A stretch of DNA of 64,000 nucleotides from Podaxis mareebaensis (Eukaryota > Basidiomycota > Agaricomycetes > Agaricales > Agaricaceae). This document shows positions 34,877-47,800 of the stretch, piece by piece. How positions within the stretch are numbered: the stretch's first letter is position 1; each line of letters starts with the position of its first letter. The notes beneath the pieces were generated by a model. The model saw nothing but the letters and a program-made list of their open reading frames with translations. It was not told the origin of the DNA and searched no databases. The translations under genes were made by a program, and so were the position numbers. Location of the stretch: assembly GCA_018524725.1 (NCBI GenBank), contig JAEUWP010000335.1, forward strand, positions 558,001-622,000, read 5' to 3'.

Positions 34877-37356
34877 ATGTGCGGCATTTGTGTGACCCTA
34901 TGCCGTTCGCAGGATCTTTCACCGTCTGAGGAAGGATCCAAGTTGTTCCAGGCATTTGAACATCTCAAAGCCAATAACGTGGCCCGTGGTATGTCTTGTC
35001 TTCATCAAAAAGCAAGGGCGGTCGATACACCTGACACCGTGGAGGAATATCATAGGTCCCGATAGACAAAACGTAGTTCGGACTACCCTTCCTTCGCAAT
35101 CCTTGACCGTAGGCTCGAATCAACGTCAGGACCTGATTTTGGAATGCTTTGCATCTGAGCTTCAGTTGCGTGGAAAAGCAGCGGTAACCCAACCCCATGC
35201 TCAAGATGGGACGGTGCTCTGTTGGAATGGAGAGGAATGCAGCATCCAAATATCTACCGGTGATCCAGGTTTACTGACACCTGAAATAGATTTTCGATGG
35301 ACTCGAGGTTAGCTCAATTCGTTGCTCGTTTGCGAAGATATCAAATCCAATTGGTTCAAGGTGCCAGCCCACGACAACGACGGAGTAATGCTCTTTCGGG
35401 AGTTGTGCCAGGCAGATGCCAGTGACAAGATTGCCGAACTACTAGGAAGGATTGAAGGACCGTTCGTACATCCATTGCCGTTTCCTGGCTTCAGTTTGAG
35501 CTCACTTCATACAATCTAGTTATGCCTTTGTGTTCTATCATGTACGACGAATGTTAGGACCGACGACCATCAACTAACGCCCCGCCAAGGAAAACTCCCA
35601 GTCGCTCTACTTTGGTCGCGATCCTCTCGGCCGAAGGTCGTTGCTGGTACATTTGCCTACTTCCCACCGGCCATACTTCGTGCTATCGTCGGTATCGAAT
35701 GGCGTAGAGACGGACCTGTTTTCCTTTGAGGAAGTAGATACGGGGTCAATATTTTGTGTTCGATTATCGGATGTGATGACAAGCGCAAACGTAAGTCATT
35801 TCGCTATGAATTGGTCTTCTATTGATGTTGATTGGAATGATAGTTTGGAGCAGACTTCGAGAGCTGCATCCACAGAATTCCAAGGATGTCAGTTTCACCA
35901 AATCAGGAACTGCCATATGTGACTGGATTTAGCCATTGTCAGAAGGCCGCCTTGCTCACCTACATGATACAGGCTATTCCTGCTCAAGTGAAAACGGACA
36001 TCCCCGGGAAAGATGTTCCTGAACTGACTTCTCTCGATAACATACCTGACTATCTACAAGTTTCGATCGATCGGCTAATAAGCGAGTTGGATAAGAGCGT
36101 GCGGCTCCAGGTGCAATACATTCCTCCTCGGAGGTTCGTACCGTCTTGGCCTTTGGCTCGGGAGTCTAATCTGTCTACAGTCCAGGCGAGGCGAGAGTGG
36201 CAATTCTATTTAGCGGCGGCATTGATTCGACTGCGCTTTGTTATTTTGCTGATAGGTATACACATTCTTGATATTAGGACTTTGGCTGAGCATTTTTGCA
36301 GGCATATACCCAAAGATGAGCCTATTGACTTACTCAACGTCGCTTTCGAAAATCCTCGTAAGATCAGAGTGCAACTAGAAGGTAATCCTGATGCATTGCC
36401 CAAGCATCAGAAACGCGAGCGTAAGAGGCAGGAGCAGAATGGACACGCGACGCAATGCGACACCTCATACATGGTCCCCGATCGACTTTCTGGTTTGGAG
36501 GAACTTGAGGAGCTTCGTAGGGTCTGTCCTGGAAGGACTTGGAATTTCGTGAGGCCGCAGGTTACGCCTCGGTCAGGGATTAGTCGCTAATTTTTTGGAA
36601 TCCACAGGTCGAGATCAATGTACCATACCAGGTGGGTTTGCCAGTTGCAGTCGGCGACGTTTGAAGACCAACGAAGTGGATCGTAGGAAACGCAGAGAGT
36701 GAAGCTCTTGGTAGAATCAATCATGTTCCCGAGCCGGACAGTCATGGATCTTGTGAGGATTCTCTGCGAAACTGCACAAGGTGATTGACGTTCTTGTTAG
36801 AGTCTCGCCCTCGCGCTGTGGTTTGCTTCTAGAGGTGCAGGTACAGTAAAGAGCGCAATAGACGCGGAGCCCAAACCCTATACGAGTCATGCCCGTGTAT
36901 TACTCAATGGGTTGGGCTCCGACGAGCTACTCGGAGGTTATGGACGCCATCGGTCTGCGTTCAATTCCAATGGATGGCCCGCAGTCATTGAAGAGGTGCG
37001 GTAACCATTCTCAGGTTATGAGCCCCCCACCCATGAGCCAATAGTTGCAGCTCGAGATCGATCGTATTCCAACGAGGAACCTTGGACGAGATGACCGCAT
37101 TATATCCTCGCATGGAAAAGAGACGCGACATCCTTTCCTGTCCCTTGATGTTGTCGCCTTCCTAGCAGCGTTGCCAGTACATCACAAGATGGATCCTCGG
37201 TTAAAAGTTGGCTTAGGGGATAAAATGTTGTTGAGGTTGGCTATGAGAAAAGTTGGTTTGGAGCTAGCTAGTTCTCGGAAGAAACGGGCGATGCAATTTG
37301 GTAGCCATTCTGCGAGGATGGAAGGCGAGCGGCGAGGCGATGTTCCCTTAGAATAG
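34877..37356 (+). CDS. Asparagine synthetase domain-containing protein, ASNSD1-like
   Basis: The N-terminal MCGICVTLCR places the nucleophile Cys at residue 2 of a class II glutamine amidotransferase domain, followed by RGPDRQN and FGRDPLGRRSLL. The synthetase half has the PP-loop LFSGGIDSTALCYFAD and ends with LLRLAMRKVGLELASSRKKRAMQFGS. The overall order and the spacer with EFP-type loops resemble animal ASNSD1 and yeast YML096W, proteins of unclear role, rather than true asparagine synthetase. Exons include 34877-34989, then further ones after about 35057, to the stop at 37356. The intron between WNGE (about 35232) and IFDGLE (about 35290) appears to have a GA donor instead of GT. If it is not spliced, the protein would stop after about 100 residues. 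Confidence 0.82.
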
Positions 37357-37555
37357 CTACGGATATGATACGAAAGTGATCATTTGCGTATGCAAGACAT
37401 TGAAACAAGCACACGGTGCCTGGTCGATCAATGTTCCCGGCCAGTATGTATTCAGTGACGAAGCGTGCCGAAGCCGAAGCAGCGCGTTGGTGTTTGTTTG
37501 GCCCAACGTCAGGTCTTCGGCCTCTGTTTCGGCACGTTCTTCCCTCGACTAAACC

Positions 37556-38741
37556 ATGGCATTTGCAAACCATGCCACTCGACTGCTAGGTGGGTATTTA
37601 TGCAGTATACGAGGAGATTAGGCTGACATGGATACAGTGCCACTTGGCGTCGCTGCTGCCATTGTACAAGCTAGTATTTATGATGTTCCAGGTGGTTACC
37701 GTGCAGTTATGTTCGATCGCTTCGCTGGTGTAAAGGACAGGGTATTTCTCCCAAAGTTCGTTTTTCAATGAGCTGTAAACTAATCCCGAGCTTAGGCTAC
37801 GGGAGAAGGCACCCACTTCCTCATTCCTTGGCTGCAACGTGCTATCCTCTATGACTGTCGCATCAAGCCTCGGGTAAGCTAAGAGTTCTTTGTATCCTCT
37901 CGGAGTTGCTCATAACTCCTGCAGAACATATCCACTACAACGGGATCCAAAGATTTGCAAATGATTTCTATTACACTACGTGTTCTGTCAAGGCCCGACG
38001 TCGAGCACCTCCCCAAAATTTACCAGAGCCTTGGCATGGACTATGACGAGAGAGTGTTGCCCTCAATCGGAAATGAGGTTTTGAAGAGCATTGTGGCCCA
38101 GTTTGATGCGGCGGAGCTCATTACCCAGCGTGAAGTGGTAAGTCAACACCTGGTCTTTTGAGTTTGTCGGAAATCCGTGAATGCCATTGGATGCAGGTTT
38201 CCTCGCGCATCCGTGCCGACCTTCTTCAACGTGCTGGGGAGTTCAACATCAAGTTGGAGGACGTCTCCATTACCCACCTTACGTTCGGCAAGGTTCGTGT
38301 CCCCCCTATCCGATGAGGCTACGTTGACCCTCGGAGGATAGGAATTTACCCAAGCTGTTGAAGCCAAGCAAATCGCACAACAAGGTAATTGTACTCATTC
38401 TCGGCTCTCAATGGAGCCTGATTGATCCTCGCAGACGCTGAGCGTGCTAAGTTCATCGTCGAGAAGGTGAGCGGTGCGGCAGTCTGAAGTCTGAGCGTGT
38501 GCTTATCGCCATTAAATAGGCCGAACAAGAACGACAGGCTGCTGTCATTCGCGCTGAGGGAGAAGCTGAGGCCGCTGCGACGATTTCTCGCGCTCTTGAA
38601 AAGGCGGGGGATGCCTTTGTGGCACTGAGAAAAATTGAGGCGAGCAAGGCGATTGTGCAGTCTCTGGCGGGTAACCCGAACGTGACATATATCCCGAGCA
38701 GTGGTGGTAATGTACTTCTGAATGTGCCTACGAATAAATAG
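37556..38741 (+). CDS. phb1: Prohibitin-1
   Basis: Eight exons (37556-37589, 37638-37741, 37796-37873, 37925-38137, 38197-38292, 38342-38384, 38435-38466, 38520-38741) give 273 residues, the usual family length. An N-terminal hydrophobic anchor is followed by the PHB domain ([80 protein letters not shown]). A C-terminal coiled coil ([19 protein letters not shown]) comes next. Prohibitin-1 pairs with prohibitin-2 in a ring in the inner mitochondrial membrane. It guides membrane protein turnover and cristae form. The ring partner is not in this window. The gene is tightly spaced after the ASNSD1-like gene (about 200 bases). Confidence 0.97.
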
Positions 38742-39066
38742 AAGCTGGCTTTGTGCGGCGCAACAGCGTCGGTTGGATTACTAGATAGGAAGGGGCGAGT
38801 AAGAAGAAGACGTCAGATTTCGGTTATGTGATCAGATAACTCCCACGATAGTTAGGCATTGCTTTGCTCTTGACTGTCATCGTCTGTCTCTCAGTATCTT
38901 CTCTTTTTCTTTTTCCTCTCTCCTCTCGTCTATTTCCTCTCCTCTGACGGACTTCTCTATCCTATACTGGCTCCTGTTTCCCTGTCTTTCGTGTGCATCA
39001 TCCCCCCCTTTTGCTGCGTCCTCTAATCTAGTTTCATAGGTCTCATTTCTTTCATCTTTCTAAATC
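38742..39066 (+). promoter_or_regulatory. C/T-rich promoter of the Pub1 homolog
   Basis: About 325 bases lie between prohibitin and Pub1. From 38881 to about 38945 one strand is almost purely C and T, and pyrimidine-rich sequence continues to the ATG. This is the usual pyrimidine-tract core promoter of strongly expressed fungal genes. Confidence 0.55.
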
Positions 39067-40576
39067 ATGAATCCAATGGGTATGGGAGGACCAGCGGAGG
39101 CTCCGGTATGTGACAGCAACTCCGTGGCTACAGCCGCTCTTGCTGATCTTGTCTGTCGACGTTATCACACGTCTCCTTTTTCTGCGTAGCGACGCGCTCA
39201 CCTTTATGTTGGAAACTTGAGTCCCCGCGTAACGGAGTACATGCTGACAGAGATTTTTGCTGTCGCCGGGCCCGTCCAACACGTCAAAATCATTCCCGAC
39301 CGCAACTATCAACACGGAGGTCTCAACTACGGTTTCGTGGAATACATGGATATGCGTTCTGCCGAGACCGCACTGCAGACTCTCAACGGCCGCAAAATTT
39401 TTGACACAGAAATCCGAGTAAACTGGGCTTATCAAGGTCAACAAAACAAGGAGGACACTTCTGGCCATTACCACGTTTTCGTCGGTGATCTTAGCCCCGA
39501 AGTCAATGACGAGGTCCTCGCAAAGGCCTTTAGTGCCTTCGGAACTCTGTCCGACGCTAGAGTTATGTGGGACATGAATTCCGGGAAGTCTCGTGGTTAC
39601 GGTTTCCTTGCCTTCCGCGATAAGACCGATGCCGAGCAAGCCATCGCGACCATGAATGGCGAATGGCTTGGGTCTCGTGCCATCCGTGTCAACTGGGCCA
39701 ACCAAAAAACACAAGGCGGCACCGCAGCTGTGCAATCCCCCCGTCCTGCTGGTGGTGCTGGTGGGGCGCCCGCCCCTATCAACTTCCAGGGTGGACCGCT
39801 TTCTTATGAAGCTGTCGTCCAGCAAACCCCTGCTTACAACACCACGGTCTACGTTGGCAACCTTGTTCCTTATTGCACTCAGGCGGATTTGATTCCGTTG
39901 TTCCAATCCATCGGCTACCTCTCAGAAATTCGCATGCAGGCTGATCGTGGCTTTGCCTTTGTCAAGTTGGATACTCATGAACACGCCGCTATGGCTATTG
40001 TCCAGTTGCAAGGACAGATGGTTCACGGAAGGCCCATCAAATGCAGTTGGGGCAAGGATCGCGCTGATGGGACAGCCGCAGCACAGCCGGCTGCGATGAG
40101 CCCCACCACCACCGCGGCCCCTTATGCTAGTATGGTATGTGTTTTTGTCCGCCTGACGACCGGCAGCTTCTCATCTTGCTTTTAGCCTATGTATGGAATG
40201 CCTCAGCCCAACACTTACGGCCAGTACGGATTCGGTGCCTATCCAGGATTCCCAGGCCAAGCCACAGGACAGCCAGGTGCACCCGGCGCTGCGTCGCCTG
40301 GGATGCCTCAACCAGCGGCAGGCGCCGCGGCTCTAGGGTTGACTGGTGCCCCCCAGCAAGGGCTGGCTGATCCTAATGCGGCTGCTGGCCAAGCTGGTCA
40401 AGCCCAATGGGGTAGTGCTGATCCCAACTCCTACTATTCTAACTACTGGGGTGGTAAGTTATTTCTGCTTGTCATCTAAGAAATAATGCTGACTTCGGCA
40501 CCCAGGTTATTACGGTCAACAGGCAGCAGCTGGTCAACAGGGTGCTACCGACGCCTCCATGCCTGGTCAAGCGTAA
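39067..40576 (+). CDS. pub1: Pub1/TIA-1-type RNA-binding protein with three RRMs
   Basis: Four exons (39067-39105, 39190-40134, 40186-40453, 40506-40576) give 440 residues. RRM1 is at about 18-93 (RNP2 LYVGNL, RNP1 LNYGFVEY), RRM2 at 108-183 (VFVGDL, RGYGFLAF) and RRM3 at 232-300 (VYVGNL, RGFAFVKL). The C-terminus is a Gly/Ala/Gln/Pro-rich low-complexity tail with YYSNYWGG-like repeats. This order and the tail match Pub1 of yeast and TIA-1 of animals, poly(U)/AU-binding proteins that stabilise mRNAs and enter stress granules. Nearly all of the three RRMs lies in one exon, unusually intron-poor for this region. Confidence 0.95.
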
Positions 40577-40987
40577 ATATCTTTTTGCTGAGTCACTACC
40601 TTTATTATCACTGTATCCGCCACCCTGTCATTCCTTTGCATTGTCTTGTTCTTGCTGAGTAGTGATATAAGATTGATCATTGTTATAGTTGATCAGCGTA
40701 ACAAATATGCTCTGTAGCGTTTACACAGCTTGTTCCAAATGTTGATTTCCTTACCTTTCTCTCTTGTCTATACTCCCCTATGTATCTCTTGATCACCAGA
40801 ATCCCTTTTTTTTTTACCTTTAAATACAGTGACTTCACTTAACCGATGAATCATACGTGGTAAGACACTCAGAAATCGGAATCTCGATCATTATAAGGTA
40901 CATAAGATATATGAAATTAGAGGGTATATGGACGAATGCAACAGGGATCCCGGAGCCAGGGAAAACTAAATACTCAATCATCTACAA
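40577..40987. other. Convergent intergenic region
   Basis: This holds the 3' flanks of Pub1 and Atg16. It is T-rich, with a T10 run near 40805. No gene is seen. Confidence 0.5.
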
Positions 40988-41950
40988 TCAACCATTCGGA
41001 GTCAGATTCACCGTCTTCAGTGTTGGAGACAGTGTCCCATCCTGTGTCTCCGTCACTTGATGATTGGTCTTCAGCTCCCCTTTTCCCGAGCTCGAGTGGG
41101 ATCCATCAGAACCATCAGTGCCATTCCGAGTTATGGAGGCTTGATGTCGGGAGCGCATGTCCTCATAAAAGGCATTTGCTTCGTTCATCTTGTTGGCCTC
41201 TGCCTGCTTTGCGTCCAGCCACCGTTGCAAGAGCTTGGCATTGTCCTTCTGAAGGTTTTGATTACGCTCTTCGATCTGTCCAAGTTCCAGTTGGAGTGTA
41301 CTGATTTCATCGTGAAGAATCTAGCAACCAAGTGAGTGAGAGATGGGTATGTTTGATAGATTACTGCATACCTGTACTGTCCTGTCCTTTTCTTGCATCA
41401 ATTCTGTGTGTTGGTCAACCTTCCGTTTCAGGACTGCGATTTCGTCCTTCGCCTTTCTGAGATTCTCGGAGTCTATTCGTGCGAGTTCTTCTTTCTCCCG
41501 TAACGTCTCGTTCATGGCAAGCAGACGTTGGGCGTTCTGGCCTTGTGTTTTGTAGACCGTCGCCAGTTCATCGCGTAGTGAGGATATTTGAGACTCTAGG
41601 GAGGCGAGGTACGCCGCGCGGATGGGATTTCTGATAACAAGGTGAACAGAGGGACTATGTTTAATGAGACGGAAGCCATACTCTTCTGAAGATGCTGAAG
41701 CGGAGGTTGCTGTGCTGTTTGGACTGGCCTTGACAGAATTGACGGCTCTAAGCAACGTTGCATTGCGTTCCTTGAGTAGTTTGGTCTGCTGAGCGAGTCG
41801 ACGATCTGGATGAGAGAAGTGGTTAATCTAAAGAGACGGGGAGAAGTGAAGACACAGACACTGCTCAATGACAGAAGAAAAGGAGGACTCCTTTGCGTCG
41901 CGTTCGATGAGGCGGAGACGGAGGAGCTCTTGCCATGAGGGTTCGGCCAT
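40988..41950 (-). CDS. atg16: Autophagy protein Atg16
   Basis: Exons 41950-41860, 41805-41372 (probably with an internal intron at 41681-41631) and 41320-40988 give 285 or 268 residues. The N-terminal helix MAEPSWQELLRLRLIERDAKESSF is the Atg5-binding region. Next is EQYRRLAQQTKLLKERNATL and a long coiled coil (SLESQISSLRDELATVYKTQ, KDEIAVLKRKVDQHTELMQ). Then comes the Atg16 core motif LHDEISTLQLELGQIEERNQNLQKDN and LLQRWLDAKQAEANKMNEAN, which matches the fungal Atg16 family closely. Atg16 binds Atg12-Atg5 to form the E3-like complex that lipidates Atg8 on forming autophagosomes. It has no WD40 tail, as is usual in fungi. The 51-base internal intron keeps the frame whether removed or not. Confidence 0.88.
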
Positions 41951-42132
41951 CTGGAAGTAGGCTAGAGCCTGATTGACGGGAAACGCGAGACTGCTTTGGT
42001 GCGGAGTTTGAACTTCCCAATCCGGCACTGGCTGCTTGCACTCCTTCGTCCTCTCGACGTCCACTACTTTCCTCAACTTGCTTTCCTGCTCAACTTATCT
42101 TTGTATCTCTGTCTGTTCATCCGCGTGCCGGT

Positions 42133-43083
<951 letters not shown>

Positions 43084-43515
43084 ACGCCTCGAGGCTACAC
43101 CGGGCATTGGCAGCGTCATGCGGCTGGTGGACCAACGACTTCTGACTTTATATATTCGCCATAATGTCCTATCCTGTTCTTCATGATCTAATTCTTTTGT
43201 CACATAACGTTATGAATTTTGCATTTGTCGACCATGATCTAACGACGTGTCTGTACTCGTTTTCCGGTGCATACGATTACTATTTACAATACATACCCGT
43301 TTTTTACGATGACACCAAGACACAGATTGATGGGTGTTCTCACAGCGTCGAGCGCGCAGCAGCAATGTGCTATCTCCATGCGACGCAAATGGAAGCATCA
43401 GCTGTAACATTCAGTCCTCTTTCCGAGCGCTTCATTACACCACCCGCGCCCTCATTCCGGGCTTCTCCACTCACTTTCATCACCAGTCGTCACCTTCATC
43501 CTTCCTCTCATTATT
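43084..43515. other. Spacer between the two Ypt7 copies
   Basis: These 432 bases should hold the 3' end of copy 1 and the promoter of copy 2. The spacer shows no obvious similarity to the upstream region of copy 1, except a C/T-rich end before the ATG in both. No gene is seen. Confidence 0.5.
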
Positions 43516-44456
43516 ATGGGTCGAGTATGCTTGAAGGTCTGTTACGTCTTCATTCCAAGTGCTGTGACTGACACTGATCCCAGGTCATTATCCTCGGTGA
43601 TAGTGGGTGAGTTTACTGCAATCCACGTCATTGGCACGGACTTACCATTCCGCCCAGCGTCGGTAAGACGTCACTAATGAACCAGTATGTGAACAAGAGA
43701 TTCAACAGCCAGTACAAGGCGACTATTGGCGCAGACTTGTACGTCAGCCCTGAGCATTCAATCCAAGCGTTGGTTAACGCCCTCTACAGCCTTACAAAGG
43801 AAGTGGTGGTGGAAGACAAAGTTGCAACTATGCAAGTGTGTCCTCCAGATTTCCGTAACGCGACATCAGAGTATTGATACATGGGATACAGCTATGGGAC
43901 ACAGCCGGTCAAGAGCGTTTCCAGTCTCTAGGGGTCGCATTTTATCGCGGCGCTGACTGCTGTGTCTTGGTGTATGATGTGAACAACGCAAAGTCCTTTG
44001 ATGCCCTGGACAGTTGGCGGGACGAGTTCCTGATTCAAGCTGGGCCTCATAATCCGGACAGCTTCCCATTCGTGCTGTTAGGGAACAAGATTGACGTGGA
44101 GGAAGGGAAGAGACAGGTGTGTTTTTGACGCATACAAGAAGGCTTCGGGAGGCTCAGACTCAGTATATGTTGTATAGGTATCGCAGAAACGTGCTATGGC
44201 GTGGTGCCAGGACAAGGGCAATATACCGTACTTTGAGACATCCGCTAAAGACGCTATCAACGTGGAACAGGCATTCATCACTGTTGCCAAGAATGCCCTG
44301 GAACGGGATGCTGAACTTCCGTCAGTCCTTGCTTAGTGTCCACTTGCTCTTTCAACCTCTAACATCGTCTCTTGTTCCTCCAGGCCCGAAGAGTTCCATG
44401 ACAGCATACCACTCCGACCTGACACACCTCAGGCTAGTGGTCCATGTACATGTTAA
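43516..44456 (+). CDS. ypt7: Rab7/Ypt7 small GTPase, copy 2
   Basis: Seven exons (43516-43536, 43584-43606, 43658-43738, 43790-43835, 43892-44116, 44178-44320, 44384-44456) give 203 residues. The first five exons have exactly the same lengths as in copy 1 (21, 23, 81, 46, 225), and all six introns fall at the same codon positions and phases. GTPase motifs are intact, as is a CxC prenylation end (CTC). In the first ~172 residues I count roughly 21 substitutions from copy 1, mostly conservative. The C-terminal ~30 residues (the membrane-targeting variable region) are largely different and lack the tail seen in copy 1. Both copies look functional. Confidence 0.96.
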
Positions 44457-44803
44457 GACCATGGAACGTACACCGTTCATGGGGATTATACCTGACTGAT
44501 GGGCGCGCATCATACTGGACTCTCCCGTTGTCTCTATAGGTTTATATGTATCTACTTGTTCACGACGTTGGCTATGTGCAATCTTGTAACGAAACCCTTG
44601 TACCCAGACTCCAGCTATGCCCTTGGGAGCGTGAGAAGCATGACTTGGGATACCGTGTTCTGATTCAATCAGGGTTATTAGGCTGATGATAGCTATTTAC
44701 TTTATTGAACGCGACAAGCAATCCTTGCTCTGATCAAGCCCTCTTACCCTCTGACTTCCACCGATCCACTTTGTTCTGACGCGTTATTGGCGCCCCTTCT
44801 ATC
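44457..44803. other. Intergenic region upstream of the chromodomain gene
   Basis: This 347-base stretch has no supported gene. The last ~60 bases before the ATG at 44804 are C/T-rich. Confidence 0.45.
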
Positions 44804-47800
44804 ATGGGCTCGAGCCGTAAATCCAAGAAACGCAAGCACGTAGAAAGCGCCACGGGATCGGATGAAGATGCCGGAATATACACAGTCGGTGCGACTCCCC
44901 AATGTTTTCACTGTCGGACTTATTTACTCGTTTGTATCTCTAGAACTCATCTTGAAGGCTCGAGTTCCTGAAGGTGCTCTTGGAAAGAGGGCAGATCAAC
45001 AGTGGGTAAGGTTCAATCACGTCTTGGTAATAAACGGCTCGAGCTTATGACATGTTGAAAGGAATACTACGTGAAGGTAAACACTCCAGCACGACTTTAT
45101 TCCTGACGCGCCGTTGATAATGTCTACCAGTGGGCTGGATACGATAGCGACGCCAATACGTGAGGGTGCTTTGTGTTTTCTTCGCATCGCAGACTCTGAA
45201 CGTCTTAGTTGGGAACCCGCAAGAAATCTCGCGCAATGTGGTCGCCTTGTTGAGAGCTTCTGGGATGATGTTGGCATAGATGACGAAGATTACCCCGAAG
45301 GAACGGTATGCGAGCCTAGCACGAAGTGGATCGGTTAGCACCAAAACCGCTGGATCTTCGGGATAATTAAGCTTATCCTACCTTAGTGGCGGAAAAGAAG
45401 CGCTTTTGGCAAGGTTTGAGTGACGGAGAGAGAGAAAAGTATGCTAGGAAGGAAAGAGAACGTCGTGCTGAGGTGAGTACTTCTACTTGTCGAAGGCAAA
45501 CGGGGGATCCATGCCAGTGAATGTAGACACAACAACGCAAGGCACTGGAGGCTGCCCAGGCTGTATCCAATGAATCAGGTCCAGAGGCTATTTCGCCTCC
45601 TTCAAAACATCGCGGACGATCGAAGAAAAAACACAAAGTACGCGAGTTTTTCGTTTCACTTTGCGAAGGATGATTGTCTAAGGTACCTTCATAGAAACCC
45701 CGTATTGTAAAATCAGATTCAGAAGCGGATAGTGATGCCCCTTTGTCTGTACGGAAGTCGAAATCGAAGGTTCCTAGCAAGAGGAAAATTGATGAGGGAC
45801 TGTTGTCTTCCGATGAGGAGGTTAGATCTTTTCTTCTGTTGTTTTCATATTAAACCTCATGGTCGACTTGATAGACTCCTGACAGACTCAGAAAACGGAA
45901 ATCCAGAATATCAAAAGTTAAGACAACTCACGAGTCGGGCAGTGAAGAAGCACTACAGCCGCAAACTCAACCAGAGTCGAAATCACCCGAATTGCCCGCA
46001 TCACCAGTCGACAAGGTACGCCTCCCGGATGCACTTCTGGGAATCGGGGCTCACCTTATCTCAGGGGAAGCAGAAGGCAGTCGAAGAACCTCCCCCGGAT
46101 TCTCCGTCGTCACTGTTCTCGGTTGACCTATCCGAGGAAGTTACCGTGCCTTCTCCAAAATCAAAAGTCGACATACCACCAGCGCCCGAGCATAAACTAT
46201 CTACAACCTATGCTTCGTCCTCCACCAAATCCAGTAGTACAAAGCCGAGTCCTGTTATCCCACCGAAAATCCCACGACGTCCAGTGAATCCATACAGCAA
46301 GCCCACTGAAAGCCCAATTTTTGCTGCCCCTGCATCGGGTATCCCCACAAAGCAGAGACTTTCATGGTCAGCATTGGCGCCTATCAATCCCAAGGATGCC
46401 AAAACAAAAGCATTGTCTACGAAATCTACCTCTAACCTTCCAGACAATTTGCGGTTCAAGAAGGGATCAACGAATACCGTGTGGGTTCCTGATGGGTCGA
46501 CAATGGAATCACCTACGATCAAACAACCAGAATTGACGCTGAATGCTCTGAACGCGTCCCCTATGAATGAGCACCCCCCTACGAGTATCCTAAGCGACAC
46601 AGCACTGAGGATGTCTCCCGTGACGATGGAATCGCCCATGGAACGACCTCCTTTTTCGCCACAACTACCCCAGTAGGTCCCGATATTCTCACATAAGTCG
46701 GCTTCTTATGCATTCTATGCAGACATTCTTTCGATCCTGCTGTTGATGAATTCTTATCATCAATAACTGAATCAATGCCTGGGTACGCTTTATGCCTCCT
46801 GACTTAGAATTTTGTCCTGACTACCAATAGGTTCGCTGCCCCTCTCGAGTTCGTCTCTCTTATTATCTCCGGTCACTGTTGCTTTGTTGACGACGCGAAC
46901 TGCTCAGGCCGACAGCTGAGCCGATGTTTGAGCCAAAACCACCTCCTGCACTGGTTGGACGTAAAACTATAAACATACCAAAGTGGGTTGAGTCTAATGA
47001 CGATTAATGTTTCTCATCCACGATCTAGGATCCCCAAAAAATGGAAGTGGGAAGGCCCATTGTTTACTTTTGGAGCAAATGACGAAGAAGAGCTCATCGG
47101 CACGGTCGTTTGCACCAATGTCACTACACCAAAACCTCGCGGGATGCGCATCCATCTGACGTTCGATCCCATGGACCGGCTGAACTTCATTTCGTTCCAT
47201 GACTTGTCGGACGTTCCAATCTTCTTGGAGGCTTGCAAGTCGCCAGACCAATTTGCTACGTTGTCGCCCCTCGATGGTGACTCATCGGTGAATTTCAAGG
47301 TCGTTGCGGATTTTATGGCTAAACATGAAAAGGTCGGTGCACTGTTCACTCACCTTTGGATTGGGCTAAACGTAAACAGGTTGTCTTGGTGCCTGTGTGG
47401 TATGAGAAGAACGTCGTTGGCCATCTCTTGATATTTTCTCCCTCCTTCAAAGACCTGGCGAGGCAACTGGGGGTATCGCCGGAAGTTACGAAGCAAGCGG
47501 CAGATGGTTTGATTGTCTCACTCCACGGATGGATACTTAATCCGGGATCCTACCAAGAGGAGTCACGACTAGCTCTCAGCGACATCATACCCGCAAAGGC
47601 GAGCCTAGGACCTGCTTTTGAAAATCGCAAACAACTACAAGAAGGACATCCAGGACCCAGATTCGACTGGTCTCAATCACTACGAAATAACTTTATCCTT
47701 CATTTTGCCTTACGCGCACTCAAATTCCCATCAGACCTCTACGAGTGGCTAACCACCAACTTCAGGCAGTATGCGATCTACCATGAATGTGAAAGAGGGG

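Noticed and set aside
45304..45340. A 7-base exon (TGGATCG) in the chromodomain gene
   Set aside because: It would need a 21-base intron. Reading straight through to the next donor keeps the frame and gives a sensible sequence.
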